Shown here: piece after piece, positions 1-9,778 of the stretch
Layout: each line of letters starts with the position of its first letter
Position numbering within the stretch: position 1 is the stretch's first letter
Origin: CAUYXS01 sp965248495
GTDB lineage: Bacteria > Chloroflexota > Dehalococcoidia > Lucifugimonadales > Australimonadaceae
Assembly (NCBI GenBank): GCA_965248495.1
Contig: CBDFJL010000003.1
Span: forward strand, 2,294,001-2,358,000
DNA: 64,000 nucleotides
Direction: 5' to 3'
Position numbers and translations under genes: made by a program
The notes under the pieces: generated by a model
Database searches by the model: none
What the model was told of the DNA's origin: nothing
The model's input: only the letters and a program-made list of their open reading frames with translations

Positions 1-347
1 CCCTTGAGAGCGGGCAGTTGGCGGGTTACGCCGGTGACGTCTGGTTCCCGCAACCGCCACCCAATGATCATCCGTGGAGGACGATGCCCAACCACGCGAT
101 GACTCCGCATACCTCTGGCACGTCTCTATCCGCGCAGGCGCGCTACGCCTCGGGTGTGCGTGAAATACTGGAGTGCTGGTTCGACGGGAGACCCCTTCGA
201 GAGGAATACCTCATCGTTCAGGGAGGCCGACTCGCTGGCGCCGGTGCCCATTCGTACAGCGAAGGGGACACGACCGGTGGATCGGACGAGGCGGCCAGGT
301 TCACGACCGGCTAGTCCTAGACGACTTACTCGAACTCAACCCAGACG

Positions 348-1232
348 ATGTCCAGGCACTCAGAACGAAGGCCGAAACTCTACGAGAGCTGCGAGGCCTG
401 CGGGCGCGCGTGGCGCGGCAAGGTCAACCGTACCCGCGATCGCATCTACTATCGTTACGTTTGCAACAGCGCCGAACGTGGTATCGGCACCTCCACGTGC
501 ACTGTGCATTCGGTGAGCGGGCCCGCGCTGGAAGGGCGGGTCTGGGAACGGGTAGCCTCTTTCCTCACCAACCCGGAGGTCTTCCTCGGGGCGGTGGCCG
601 ACCACCAGCGTGCGCAGGCACTAGAGGTCGAGCAGGTCCACCATGCCGTCGGAGACATCGAACGGCGCCTGAGGAAGGTCGAGGACGCCGAGGCGCGTGC
701 GTTCAGTAGTTTCGCCCGAGGCCTTGCGTCCGAGGACGCGTATCAGCGTGTGCGGGCCGAGCTCCCCGCAGAGCAGAGGCGGCTCACGGAGGAGTTCGGG
801 CGCCACCAAGCCGCTCGCTCCGCGGCGGAACAACAGAGTGAGACCGCCGAGATGGTCAAGCGGCTCTACCCGTTGCGGGTCCAGCGCATCGAGGGTTCCA
901 GCTTCGAGGACAAACGCTTCGTCCTGGAGTGCCTCGACACCCAGGTCAGGATCGGGCCTTCGGGCATCGTGGTCTCTCTTGCGGTTCCCGACCGCCCAGT
1001 CGCCTCGGCAAAGCTGGTCTCGGTGTCCAACGCAGCGGGGCGGGCGGGGTGGGGAAAACCTAGTTCAGGCGCGAGCCTAAAAGTCGCGAGGGCCAACTGG
1101 AGGACGCCCGGATGCAACCGCTTCCAAGGGCTACGCCATAGCCCCCTGACCTCGGTGATAGAATCAGACGAAGCGGATACGGGCAACGCCCGATCCGACC
1201 GTAACCATGCTGCTCGCGGTAGACATCGGTAA
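348..1232 (+). pseudogene. C-terminal remnant of a large serine recombinase
   Basis: This reading frame shows the C-terminal half of a large serine recombinase. A recombinase zinc beta-ribbon piece (CEACGRAWRGK, then YYRYVCN and a later Cys) starts near residue 15, followed by a charged coiled coil at about residues 95-175 and the family-typical ending DKRFVLECLDTQVRIG. The N-terminal catalytic domain is absent: stop codons close this frame just upstream (near 312-320) and no catalytic motif is visible in any frame of bases 1-350. Recombinase-like sequence ends near base 990; the rest of the frame is arbitrary and overlaps coaX by 26 bp. I read it as a decayed integrase. The true start is undefined. 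Confidence 0.6.
1159..1164 (+). promoter_or_regulatory. Putative -10 box (TAGAAT) for coaX
   Basis: TAGAAT lies 42 nt before the coaX start and matches the hexamer found ahead of valS, the DEAD helicase gene and the inositol monophosphatase gene in this window. No convincing -35 box is visible. Confidence 0.35.
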
Positions 1233-1998
1233 CACCAACGTCACGCTCGGCGTGTTCGACGCCGAGCGTATCGTCGCCAGCTGGCGCCTCTCGACCGACC
1301 CGCGGCGCATGCCGGACGAGTACGCGCTTCAGCTCAGCGAGCTCCTGCCGATGAAGGGCGTCGCGCTCTCCGATGTCGATGCGCTGTCCATGTGCAGCGT
1401 CGTCCCGCCGCTGACCTCGGTATTCGACGTGGCCTCGCGGACGCTGTTCGGCGTGGAGCCGCTCATCGTGGGCGCCGGCACCCGTACCGGCGTGCGCGTG
1501 CGCTACGACAGCCCGCACGACGTCGGCGCCGACCGCGTCGTCGACGCCGCTGCCGCATACCACTTCCACGGCGGTCCTGCGGTGGTGGTCGACTTCGGCA
1601 CGGCGACGGTGTTCGACGCCATCTCGGCCGACGGCGCCTACCTTGGCGGGGCCATCGCGCCGGGACTCGCCATTGCGGCGGAGGCTCTCTACCAGAGCAC
1701 GTCCATGCTGCGGCGCGTTGAGATGACGGCGCCGGAGACCGCCATCGGCACGAGCACGCCCCACTCCATGCGATCGGGGCTCGTGTTCGGCTACGCGGGG
1801 TTGGTGGAGGCCATGGTGCGGCGCTTCAAGGACGAGCTTGGCGACCCCGAAGCCACCGTTATCGGCACAGGCGGCCTCGCCGATCTCATGGCGCAGGAGA
1901 CCAGCGTATTCGACGTCGTGGACCAGGAGCTGACGCTTCGCGGCCTCGCCTACATCTACAGCCTGAACGACCCGGACGACGACAGGCGGGGCTCCTAG
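1207..1998 (+). CDS. coaX: Type III pantothenate kinase
   Basis: CoaX catalyses ATP-dependent phosphorylation of pantothenate, the first step of cytosolic CoA synthesis. The 263-residue protein has the usual family length and opens with the ASKHA phosphate-binding motif DIGNTNVTLG at residues 5-14. The second sugar-kinase-like motif, VVVDFGTATVFDAI, sits near residue 125, and an adenosine-region glycine motif (VIGTGGLADL) near residue 220. The ATG at 1207 puts DIGNTN in its normal place. The stop codon overlaps the GTG start of coaBC (TAGTG), so the two CoA-pathway genes are probably translationally coupled. A -10-like TAGAAT lies 42 nt upstream. Confidence 0.95.
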   Translation: MLLAVDIGNTNVTLGVFDAERIVASWRLSTDPRRMPDEYALQLSELLPMKGVALSDVDALSMCSVVPPLTSVFDVASRTLFGVEPLIVGAGTRTGVRVRYDSPHDVGADRVVDAAAAYHFHGGPAVVVDFGTATVFDAISADGAYLGGAIAPGLAIAAEALYQSTSMLRRVEMTAPETAIGTSTPHSMRSGLVFGYAGLVEAMVRRFKDELGDPEATVIGTGGLADLMAQETSVFDVVDQELTLRGLAYIYSLNDPDDDRRGS

Positions 1999-3215
1999 TG
2001 GGCAAGCCGTTCGATGGCAAACGGGTCCTCCTCGGCGTTAGCGGCAGCATCGCCGTCTACAAGGCGGTCGACCTCGCCAGCAAGCTCTCCCAGGAGGGCG
2101 CGCTGGTCGATGTGCTCATGACGCCGTCGGCCATCGAGTTCGTCGCCCCGATTACGTTCAGGAGCGTCACGCACCGGGCCGTGGTGACCGACCTCTTCGA
2201 CACCAACTCGCACGAAACGGTCGAGCACGTCGCCCTTGCCAAGGCGGCCGATATCCTGGTCGTCGCACCGGCGACGGCCAACACGCTGTACAAGCTCGCG
2301 CACGGCCAGGCCGACGACCCCGTCAGCGTGACGGCCCTGGCGACCACCGCGCCGTTGCTCATCGCTCCCGCCATGGACGGCAACATGTGGCACCACCCGG
2401 CCGTGCAGGCCAACGTAGCGCTGCTAGAGAAGCGCGGCGCTGAGTTCGCCGGGCCCGCGAGCGGCCACCTGGCATCGGGGCTCGAAGGCTGGGGGCGCCT
2501 GGTGGAGACGCCAGAGCTGCTGGGGCGCATCGCGCAGCTGTTGGGCCGGGGCGGCGACCTTGCCGGCAAGGCCGTCGTGGTGTCGGCCGGCGGCACCGAG
2601 GAAGCCATCGACCCCGTCCGCGTGATAACCAACCGCTCGTCGGGCAAGATGGGCTACGCCGTCGCCACCGCCGCCCGCGATCGCGGAGCCAGCGTGACGC
2701 TTATCGCCGCGCCGGGCGCGCTGCCGGACCCCGTGGGGATGGACGTGGTCCACGTCGCCAGCGCCGCTGAGATGGGCCGCGCAGTGCTTGCCGCATGCGG
2801 AGGCGCCGACGCGCTCATCATGGCCGCGGCCGTCGCCGACTTCCGCCTTGCCGAGCCCAACGCGCATAAGATCAAGCGCCAAGGCATCAAGAGGCTATCG
2901 CTGGACCTCATCCCCAACGAAGACTTCTTCAACGCAGTGCCCGCGGGCGTCCTGCGCATCGGCTTCTCGGCGGAGAGCGACGACCTGCTCGCCAACGCCC
3001 GGCAGACGCTCGAGTCCAAGCATCTCGATCTCGTCGCCGCCAACGACATCACCCGCAGCGACGCAGGCTTCGGCGTCGACACCAACCAGCTGACGCTGCT
3101 GGACCGCGATGGCGGCGTTGATGAGCTACCGCTCATGTCCAAGCGCGACGCCGCGTGGGCACTGCTGGACCGCGTCGCCGCGCTGCTGGCAGTCGGCCGC
3201 GCCACCAACCGCTAA
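1998..3215 (+). CDS. coaBC: Bifunctional phosphopantothenoylcysteine decarboxylase/synthetase
   Basis: CoaBC makes 4'-phosphopantothenoylcysteine (CoaB) and decarboxylates it to 4'-phosphopantetheine with FMN (CoaC). The N-terminal flavoprotein domain (residues about 1-180) shows VSGSIAVYKA, the active-site histidine region ETVEHVALA, and the substrate clamp PAMDGNMWHHP. The C-terminal synthetase (about 190-400) begins VVSAGGTEEAIDPVR, then NRSSGKMG, and has AAAVADF and KIKR motifs. The GTG start overlaps the coaX stop by one base. At 405 residues it is full length. The 3' end overlaps the convergent MFS gene by 4 bp. Confidence 0.95.
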   Translation: MGKPFDGKRVLLGVSGSIAVYKAVDLASKLSQEGALVDVLMTPSAIEFVAPITFRSVTHRAVVTDLFDTNSHETVEHVALAKAADILVVAPATANTLYKLAHGQADDPVSVTALATTAPLLIAPAMDGNMWHHPAVQANVALLEKRGAEFAGPASGHLASGLEGWGRLVETPELLGRIAQLLGRGGDLAGKAVVVSAGGTEEAIDPVRVITNRSSGKMGYAVATAARDRGASVTLIAAPGALPDPVGMDVVHVASAAEMGRAVLAACGGADALIMAAAVADFRLAEPNAHKIKRQGIKRLSLDLIPNEDFFNAVPAGVLRIGFSAESDDLLANARQTLESKHLDLVAANDITRSDAGFGVDTNQLTLLDRDGGVDELPLMSKRDAAWALLDRVAALLAVGRATNR

Positions 3216-4471
3216 CCGCCGCCTCCCGCGGCAAAGGGCTCCGCGTCCACGGCGTAGACCCGCGAGCGCGTTGCGGGGAGCAACACCAGCGCGGTGATGG
3301 CGATGACGGCGAAGAGAACGATGTTGACGGCGAAGACGGCCCGCAGCCCCAGGGTGAAGGCCACCGAGCCGCCGACCAGCGGCCCAACCGACAACGCCCC
3401 GGCCAGCACGGTCTGCTGGGCACCGAACACCGCGCCCTCACGGCCAGCGGGCGCCGCCATGGCGAACAGGCCGTTGAGCGTGCCGATGAGCCCCCCTTGG
3501 AAGAGCCCAATGGCTCCCAACATCAGCGCAAGCTGCACCAGGTTATCGGCGAACAGCGGTGGCACATGCAGGACCGACGCCACCACGGCCAGGCTAACGA
3601 GGGTTTTCTTTAGCCCAACCCGCATGGCCAGGAACCCGGTGACGATCGCCGATGTGGCCGACGCTATACCGAACGTCATGAAGACGATGCCTGACGCACT
3701 GGCTGGGCTATCGCCCGTGTAGACCTCTTCGACGATGACGGGCAGCGCGGGAAAGATAACGAGCATCGCCGAATGGGCCAGGAAGACCAGCGCCAGGAGC
3801 GGCGCGAACTCTCGGGACCTCGCGGTGCGCAGCACGTCGCGGAAGGGCCTCAGCGGGCTGCCAAAGGGCTCGGACGGCCGCTCGAAGTTTTCATGGACGA
3901 ACAGCATCACGAGCACGGCGGGGATGGCCAGGCCGATGCCGTTGGCGAAAAACGCCCAGCGCATGCCATAGGCGTCGAACAGGATGCCGCCGAGGACCGG
4001 ACCTAGCGTGGACCCGGCGAACATCGCCGACTGGATGGCACCGGTGGCGAACGTCACACGCGAACGCGGCGTGCTCGCGACGACCAGGGCCAGGATCGCG
4101 GCCCCGGCCCCGCCGAAGGCGCCGGCAAAGAAGCGGCTGATGATGAGCTGCTCCGGGTTCTGCGCGAAGCCTGACAGCCCCAGCACCACCGCCGCAACAG
4201 CCGTGGCCCGGACGACATTGAGCTTCCGGCCGTAGCGGTCTCCAATGGCCCCCCATACGGGGCTGAAGAGACCGAGGCCGAGGCCCAGCGTCCAGCCGGA
4301 AATCCCCGTTACGAAAGCGGCCCGTCCGGGGTCATCGATGCCCAGCTCTTTGAAGAAGAGAGGAAAGAAAGGGAAGGTGAAGGTGAAGGAGAGGACCGTT
4401 ACCGACTGCACCAGCCACATGATGGCGAGGTTTCGCCGCCATGGGGAGGCACCAGCAACTGCCATGTTCAC
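3212..4471 (-). CDS. MFS transporter (drug/metabolite exporter type)
   Basis: This 419-residue protein of the major facilitator superfamily has about 12 hydrophobic segments in two halves separated by a charged loop (HENFERPSEPF, about residues 195-215). The motif-A-like loop between TM2 and TM3 reads GAIGDRYGRKLNVV, typical of the TetA-like DHA1 drug:H+ antiporters. The substrate cannot be read from sequence. It is convergent with coaBC and divergent from valS, so it is a stand-alone unit; no operon partner suggests its role. Confidence 0.85.
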   Translation of the reverse strand: MNMAVAGASPWRRNLAIMWLVQSVTVLSFTFTFPFFPLFFKELGIDDPGRAAFVTGISGWTLGLGLGLFSPVWGAIGDRYGRKLNVVRATAVAAVVLGLSGFAQNPEQLIISRFFAGAFGGAGAAILALVVASTPRSRVTFATGAIQSAMFAGSTLGPVLGGILFDAYGMRWAFFANGIGLAIPAVLVMLFVHENFERPSEPFGSPLRPFRDVLRTARSREFAPLLALVFLAHSAMLVIFPALPVIVEEVYTGDSPASASGIVFMTFGIASATSAIVTGFLAMRVGLKKTLVSLAVVASVLHVPPLFADNLVQLALMLGAIGLFQGGLIGTLNGLFAMAAPAGREGAVFGAQQTVLAGALSVGPLVGGSVAFTLGLRAVFAVNIVLFAVIAITALVLLPATRSRVYAVDAEPFAAGGGG

Positions 4472-4571
4472 CTGAAAGCGGGGCGTGCCCGGGGTCGTGT
4501 AATTGTAACAGCCCCGTGCGGCAGGCCATGGCCAGAAAAGAAGGCGCGCCCGTTCCCGTCACCGACCCGCG

Positions 4572-4601
4572 TTGACCCGTCCTCGGCGGCGTCCTTAGAA
4601 T
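4572..4601 (+). promoter_or_regulatory. Sigma70-type promoter of valS
   Basis: TTGACC (4572-4577) and TAGAAT (4596-4601) are separated by 18 bp and lie 30 nt before the valS ATG. It is one of the two cleanest two-box promoters in the window; the other is at 41322. Confidence 0.6.
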
Positions 4602-4631
4602 GCAGCGAGCCCACCGTTATCAGGCCCAGCC

Positions 4632-7295
4632 ATGTCCACTACCCCCCGCGAACCCCTACCCAAGGCCTACGACCCTTCGAGCGTCGAAGGCCGCCTCTAC
4701 GCGTGGTGGGAGTCGTCCGGCTACTTCAAGCCCACGATAGACCCGGCCAAGACGCCGTTCACGGTGATGATGCCGCCGCCCAACGTGACGGGCGAACTCC
4801 ACATCGGCCACGCGCTCACCGCGGCGGTCGAGGACGCGCTGGTGCGCTACCACCGCATGCTCGGCGACCCGACGCTCTGGCTGCCGGGCGCCGATCACGC
4901 CGGCATCGCGACCCAGATGGTGGTCGAGCGTTCCCTCGCCGCCGAAGGCGTCACCCGGCAGCAGCTCGGCCGTGAGGAGTTCCTGCGCCGCGTCTGGGGC
5001 TGGGTCGACCACTACGGCGGAACCATCGACAATCAGCACCGGCGGCTCGGCGCCTCCTGCGACTGGTCGCGCAAGCACTTCACCTTGGACCCCGGCCCCA
5101 GCCGGGCGGTCCGCACCACGTTCAAGCGCCTGTATGACAAGGGCCTGATCTACCGCGGCGAGCGCATGATCAACTGGGACCCGGCCCTGCAGACCGTCGT
5201 GTCCGACCTCGAGGTCGACCACCTCGACGTCCAGGGGTCGCTCTACCACATTCGCTACCCCTACGAGGACGGCGACGGCCACGTCACGGTCGCCACGACC
5301 AGGCCGGAGACGCTGCTGGGCGACACCGCCGTCGCCGTGAATCCAACGGACAAGCGCTATCGCGGCCTGCTGGGCAAGAACGTCGTTCTGCCGGTCCTCG
5401 GTCGGCTGATCCCGGTCATCGCCGACGAGACCGTCGACATCGAGTTCGGGACCGGTGCACTGAAGATCACGCCGGGGCACGACCCCAACGACTACGAGAC
5501 GGGGCGGCGCCACGGCCTGGGCGTCATCAACATCATGAACGGCGACGGCACGCTGAACAACGAGGCGGGCCCCTACGCGGGCATCGACCGCTTCGAGGCT
5601 CGCGGGAAAATCGTGGCGCAGCTTGAGAGCGAGGGCCTGCTGGAGCGGGTCGAGCCCTACCAACATTCGGTGGGCCACTCGCAGCGCTCCGGCGTCGTCG
5701 TCGAACCGCTGGTCAGCACGCAATGGTTCGTGGACATTCAACCCCTGGCGGGGCCCGCCATCGAAGCCGTCACCAGCGGCCGCATCCAGATCGTCCCTGA
5801 CCGCTTCGCGAAGGTCTACCTGAACTGGATGGAGAACATCCGCGACTGGTGCATCAGCCGCCAGCTCTGGTGGGGGCACCGCATCCCCGTGTGGTACTGC
5901 GCGGCCTGCGAGCACGTCACCGTCGCCGTGGACGACCCATCGGCGTGCGAGGCGTGCGGGTCCACGGAGATCACACAGGACGAGGACGTCCTCGACACCT
6001 GGTTCTCGTCCGGCCTGTGGACCCATTCGACGTTGGGGTGGCCCGACGACACGGAAGACCTTCGCTACTTCTATCCGACGGCGCTGATGGAGACGGGCTA
6101 CGACATCCTGTTTTTCTGGGTCGCTCGGATGATCATGATGGGTCTGGAGAACATGGGGGACGTGCCCTTCCGCACGGTCTATCTGCATGGGCTGGTGCGC
6201 GACGCCCACGGCCACAAGATGTCGAAGACGCGCGGCAACGTCGTCGACCCGCTGGTTGCCGCCGACAAGTACGGGACAGACGCGGTCCGCTTCGCGCTCG
6301 GGACGGGCAGCGCGCCCGGCAACGACATGCGCCTCAGCGAAGACCGCATGGAGTCGGCCCGCAACTTCGCCAACAAGCTGTGGAACGCCGCGCGCTTCGT
6401 CCTCGGCTCGCTGCCGGAGACCGCGGCGCTGGACGGCTGGGCCACCGACCCGCCTCGCACCCATCGTGAGGACCGCTGGGTCCTCGGCAGGCTCGACGAG
6501 GTGACGGCGGAGGTCCGCCAGCTATGGGGCGACCTCCAGCTGGGCGAGGTGCAGCGCACCGCGCACGACTTCGTCTGGGACGAATTCTGTGACTGGTACT
6601 TGGAGCTCGCGAAGGTGCGACTGCGCGCGGGCGACGACGACCCTCGCCGAGTGCTCGCCCACGTCCTCGAACGCGCGCTCCGGCTGCTGCATCCGTTCAT
6701 GCCCTTCGTCACCGAGGAGCTGTGGCAGCACCTCACCGCCGCGCTCCCGAACGAGGCCCGCATGCCAGCCTCCATCATGATCGCGCCCTACCCGGAGCCG
6801 TCCGCCAACGCCGTCGACCAATCCGCGCTGGCCGAAATGGGCCTCGTGACCCACGTGGTGCGCGCCATACGCAACGTACGGGCCGAGTTCCACATCGAGC
6901 CGAGCCGCGCGCTGGACGCGGTCTTTGACGCACCCGAAGACCGCGCCACCATCGAGGAAGAGGCCGACGCCATCCGCCAGCTGGCCCGGGTAGATTCGCT
7001 GTCGTTCGGCAACGGCCGGGACGATGATGTCGGGGCCGTCAAACTGGTCGTCCAGCGCACGCGGGTGACGTTGCCCATGGCCGGGGTGGTCGACGTCGAG
7101 GCCGAGCTGGCCAGGCTCCGGGCAGAGTCCGACGAGGCGGAGCGCTACCTCACCGGACTCGAAGCACGGCTGTCCAACGAGCAGTTCCTTGCCAAGGCGC
7201 CTGACGAGGTCGTCGAGAAGGAGCGCCAGCGCCTCGAAGACGGCCGGGCTCGGCAAGCCCGGCTGCACGAGCTCCTGGCCGAGCTGGCCTCCTAG
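4632..7295 (+). CDS. valS: Valyl-tRNA synthetase
   Basis: This class I aminoacyl-tRNA synthetase charges tRNA-Val. At 887 residues it is full length. The HIGH signature is HIGHA in PPPNVTGELHIGHAL (about residues 49-63) and the KMSKS loop is KMSKTRGN (about residue 530). Between them lie the editing (CP1) domain with TTRPETLLGD and GTGALKITPGHDPND, and a zinc ribbon with paired cysteines (CAACEH, CEACGS). The anticodon-binding domain follows, and the last about 65 residues are the ValS-specific coiled coil that stabilises tRNA. It appears monocistronic. Confidence 0.97.
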   Translation: MSTTPREPLPKAYDPSSVEGRLYAWWESSGYFKPTIDPAKTPFTVMMPPPNVTGELHIGHALTAAVEDALVRYHRMLGDPTLWLPGADHAGIATQMVVERSLAAEGVTRQQLGREEFLRRVWGWVDHYGGTIDNQHRRLGASCDWSRKHFTLDPGPSRAVRTTFKRLYDKGLIYRGERMINWDPALQTVVSDLEVDHLDVQGSLYHIRYPYEDGDGHVTVATTRPETLLGDTAVAVNPTDKRYRGLLGKNVVLPVLGRLIPVIADETVDIEFGTGALKITPGHDPNDYETGRRHGLGVINIMNGDGTLNNEAGPYAGIDRFEARGKIVAQLESEGLLERVEPYQHSVGHSQRSGVVVEPLVSTQWFVDIQPLAGPAIEAVTSGRIQIVPDRFAKVYLNWMENIRDWCISRQLWWGHRIPVWYCAACEHVTVAVDDPSACEACGSTEITQDEDVLDTWFSSGLWTHSTLGWPDDTEDLRYFYPTALMETGYDILFFWVARMIMMGLENMGDVPFRTVYLHGLVRDAHGHKMSKTRGNVVDPLVAADKYGTDAVRFALGTGSAPGNDMRLSEDRMESARNFANKLWNAARFVLGSLPETAALDGWATDPPRTHREDRWVLGRLDEVTAEVRQLWGDLQLGEVQRTAHDFVWDEFCDWYLELAKVRLRAGDDDPRRVLAHVLERALRLLHPFMPFVTEELWQHLTAALPNEARMPASIMIAPYPEPSANAVDQSALAEMGLVTHVVRAIRNVRAEFHIEPSRALDAVFDAPEDRATIEEEADAIRQLARVDSLSFGNGRDDDVGAVKLVVQRTRVTLPMAGVVDVEAELARLRAESDEAERYLTGLEARLSNEQFLAKAPDEVVEKERQRLEDGRARQARLHELLAELAS

Positions 7296-7481
7296 CCCGG
7301 TGTGGCGCCCAAGCGCCGCGGGGCGGTGGGTGGATAACCCTGGCTCAGACGCCGGCCCCAGTTACGTTGGCTGGCTCAGACGGGCTCCCGGTGCCAACAA
7401 CCCCTGTGGGGACCACCCCTCGCACAAAGCGATTCCGCCGTTTCGTCGGCGAAAGTCCGTCGCGTCCGCGACAGGACACGG

Positions 7482-7487
7482 TAGAAT
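7482..7487 (+). promoter_or_regulatory. Putative -10 box of the DEAD-box helicase gene
   Basis: TAGAAT ends 8 nt before the ATG at 7496 and no Shine-Dalgarno sequence intervenes. A transcript initiated 6-8 nt downstream of this box would be leaderless. The -35 region is not recognisable. Confidence 0.45.
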
Positions 7488-7495
7488 AGGCGCAC

Positions 7496-8962
7496 ATGCT
7501 CCGCAAATTCGTCGACCGCTTCCGCAGCCCAGAGTCGGCTGCACCTCCCAAGTCCGATCCACCGCCCCCGTCTGAGCCCACCGCCCCGTCGAACCGGCCC
7601 GCACCACGGCCAGCCTCGGCCGCGAGTGATCAGCCCGGCGCGCCACCGGGCACCCGCAAGCGGCGGCGCAGGCGACGCAAGCCCGCCGCGGCGACGACTG
7701 AGGCACAGGGTACGCAAGCCCAGGAGCGCGCACCCATGCCGCCCCCGGCGACCGCTGAGGCTCGGGCGCGACCACAGGAGCGCCCCGCCAGACCTCCCGC
7801 GCCGGAAGCTCCACCGGAACAGCAGTTCACGGGCACCGGACGCTTCGGTGAGGTCGAAGTCTCGGCGGCCGTGGCCCACGCGCTCCGCGAGATGGGCTAC
7901 GAGCGTCCAACCCCCATTCAGGACATGGTCATCCGGCCCATGATCGACGGCCGTGACGTCGTCGGCCAGGCCCAGACGGGCACCGGCAAGACGGCCGGGT
8001 TTGGCGTGCCCATCGTGGACACCGTAGATGGCTCCCAGGGGCGCGTGCAGGCGCTCGTGCTGGTGCCGACGCGCGAGCTCGCCCAGCAGGTCAGCCACGA
8101 GCTGGCCCGCATAGCAAAGTACTCGCACATCGAGGTTGTGGCCGTCTACGGCGGCGCTCCCCTCGGGTCGCAGGTGCGGGCGCTGGAGCGCGGCGCCCAG
8201 ATCGTCGTCGGCACGCCAGGCCGGATCCTCGACCACCTGGGCCGAGGCACCCTCAAGCTCGACGCCGTGCGCGTTCTCGTGCTCGACGAGGCGGACCAGA
8301 TGCTGGATATCGGCTTCCTTCCCGACATCCGGCGCATCCTCCGCGTCACGCCGCGCGAACGGCTCACGGCCATGTTCTCAGCAACCGTCCCGGCGCCCAT
8401 CAGGCGGCTGGCCCACTCCTACCTTCGCGACCCCGAATGGCTCTTGGCGGGTGCGGAGACGACGCCCGTGGATGAGGTCGAGCAGGTCTGCTATGAGGTC
8501 GCCGGGCAGGACAAGCCGGAAGCGCTCGAAGAGGTCATCAGGACGCACCCTGGGGAGCAGTCACTCATCTTCTGCCGCACCCAGATCGCGGTCGACCGGG
8601 TCGTACGCATCCTCCGGCGCAAGGGCCACGCTATCGAAGGCATCCACGGCGGCATGCCCCAGGGCGAGCGCAACGCCGTCATGGGACGGTTCCGCACCGG
8701 CGAAGCGAAACTTTTGGTCTCCACCAACCTGACGGCCAGAGGAATCGACGTACCGACGGTCGAGAACGTCATCAACTACGACATCCCCGAGTCCGTCGAA
8801 GAGTACGTGCACCGGATCGGCCGGACCGCGCGCATGGGCCGCCCCGGTACCGCCATCACCTTCCTCAGCGAGTGGGACATCGAGTTCTATGACGCAATCG
8901 AGGCGCACATCGGCGCTAAGCACATCCAGCGCCTCGAGCTGGCCCTCTACCGCCGCGGCTAG
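7496..8962 (+). CDS. DEAD-box ATP-dependent RNA helicase
   Basis: This 488-residue superfamily 2 RNA helicase unwinds structured RNA (ribosome assembly or mRNA turnover in relatives). Residues 1-115 are a low-complexity Pro/Ala-rich extension with a basic KRRRRRRK patch near residue 50, probably an RNA-contacting tail. The core carries the Q motif (YERPTPIQ), motif I AQTGTGKT, Ia PTRELAQQ, TPGRILDHLG, motif II DEAD, motif III SAT, and motif VI HRIGRTARMG. Motif V reads TNLTARGID rather than the usual TDVAARGID. Unlike many homologues the protein ends right after the core and has its basic tail at the N-terminus. Confidence 0.93.
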   Translation: MLRKFVDRFRSPESAAPPKSDPPPPSEPTAPSNRPAPRPASAASDQPGAPPGTRKRRRRRRKPAAATTEAQGTQAQERAPMPPPATAEARARPQERPARPPAPEAPPEQQFTGTGRFGEVEVSAAVAHALREMGYERPTPIQDMVIRPMIDGRDVVGQAQTGTGKTAGFGVPIVDTVDGSQGRVQALVLVPTRELAQQVSHELARIAKYSHIEVVAVYGGAPLGSQVRALERGAQIVVGTPGRILDHLGRGTLKLDAVRVLVLDEADQMLDIGFLPDIRRILRVTPRERLTAMFSATVPAPIRRLAHSYLRDPEWLLAGAETTPVDEVEQVCYEVAGQDKPEALEEVIRTHPGEQSLIFCRTQIAVDRVVRILRRKGHAIEGIHGGMPQGERNAVMGRFRTGEAKLLVSTNLTARGIDVPTVENVINYDIPESVEEYVHRIGRTARMGRPGTAITFLSEWDIEFYDAIEAHIGAKHIQRLELALYRRG

Positions 8963-9291
8963 CGCCAGGCGCAACCCCATCCATCGGCGCCACGAGGCCC
9001 TTCGGCTTCGCTCAGGACAGGCTCCGCGGGCTGGAACACCCTCGCTCAGCGCTCGCCGACAACCCACGCCCGGCCATGGAGTCCACGGGGCGCCGGGCGC
9101 AGTCTCTTCGGCTCTCTCAGGGCAGGCTCTGGCCCAGGACGAGCGGGATAGGGTGAACCATCACCGACGCATCGCGCTCCCGCATGTAGTCGACGGCCTG
9201 TTGCGTGATGAACAGCTGCATGGCGCACCTTGGATGCCCCGCACCGGCCGGTGGTGCACCCAGCCCCAATATGATGCATCCTTAAAGGGAG
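8963..9291. repeat. Gene-free stretch with two family B repeat fragments
   Basis: No credible gene lies here. Two fragments of the dispersed family B repeat occur in reverse orientation: 8998-9030 (GGCTTCGCTCAGGACAGGC) and about 9105-9130 (CTCTCAGGGCAGGCTC). A -10-like TATGAT (9270-9275) and an AAAGGGA Shine-Dalgarno sequence (about 9284-9290) precede the next gene. Confidence 0.5.
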
Positions 9292-9762
9292 ATGCCCAAC
9301 CGTCCTCATACCGAACCGCTTGGCGGCGTGCCAGCCCCGGTGATCTTCGCCGGAGCCATCGTGGCGGGGCTTGCCGTGCAACGGGCCGTGCGCCTGCCGT
9401 TGGGCCCGCGCAGGCTCGCGCGGCGCCTGGGCGTCGTGCTCACGTTGGCGGGCGGCGGCATCGTCGCGTGGTCCGTTTCGACCATGCAGCGGGCGGACAC
9501 GAGCCCGAACCCGCACAATGCGGTGACGGCCTTCGTAGAAACGGGCCCCTACGCCTACAGCCGCAACCCCATCTACGTGGGCTTCGCGCTGATGCACGTC
9601 GGCATCGCCATGGTGATGAACGCGCTCTGGCCCGCGCTGGCACTCCAGCCGGCGCTGCGCCTGCTCACGCGGCTTGTCATCGAGCCGGAGGAGGCGTACA
9701 TGGAGCGCCACTTCGGACGGCGCTACAAGCGGTATCGCGACCGCGTGCCGCGCTGGCTGTAG
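9292..9762 (+). CDS. ICMT/PEMT-family membrane methyltransferase
   Basis: This 156-residue integral membrane protein resembles bacterial isoprenylcysteine carboxyl methyltransferase (ICMT)/phospholipid methyltransferase homologues, which use S-adenosylmethionine inside the membrane. The C-terminal SAM-binding region shows the family pattern GPYAYSRNPIYVGF (about residues 83-96), a hydrophobic helix, then EPEEAYMERHFGRRYKRY. The substrate is unknown; bacterial members are often mis-named. AAAGGGAG just before the ATG supports the start. Its last 54 bases plus the stop are duplicated downstream of the next gene (10649-10707). Confidence 0.82.
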   Translation: MPNRPHTEPLGGVPAPVIFAGAIVAGLAVQRAVRLPLGPRRLARRLGVVLTLAGGGIVAWSVSTMQRADTSPNPHNAVTAFVETGPYAYSRNPIYVGFALMHVGIAMVMNALWPALALQPALRLLTRLVIEPEEAYMERHFGRRYKRYRDRVPRWL

Positions 9763-9766
9763 CTGG
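9708..9766 (+). repeat. 59 bp direct repeat, copy 1 (3' end of the methyltransferase gene)
   Basis: This segment, the end of the methyltransferase gene through its stop codon, recurs at 10649-10707 with 56 of 59 bases identical by direct comparison. The two copies flank the cupredoxin gene. Confidence 0.9.
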
Positions 9767-9778
9767 GCGGCGGTGACA

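Noticed and set aside
4656..6464. Long antisense open frame across valS
   Set aside because: High GC content opens long antisense frames; it has no recognisable domain and lies wholly inside valS with its HIGH and KMSKS motifs.
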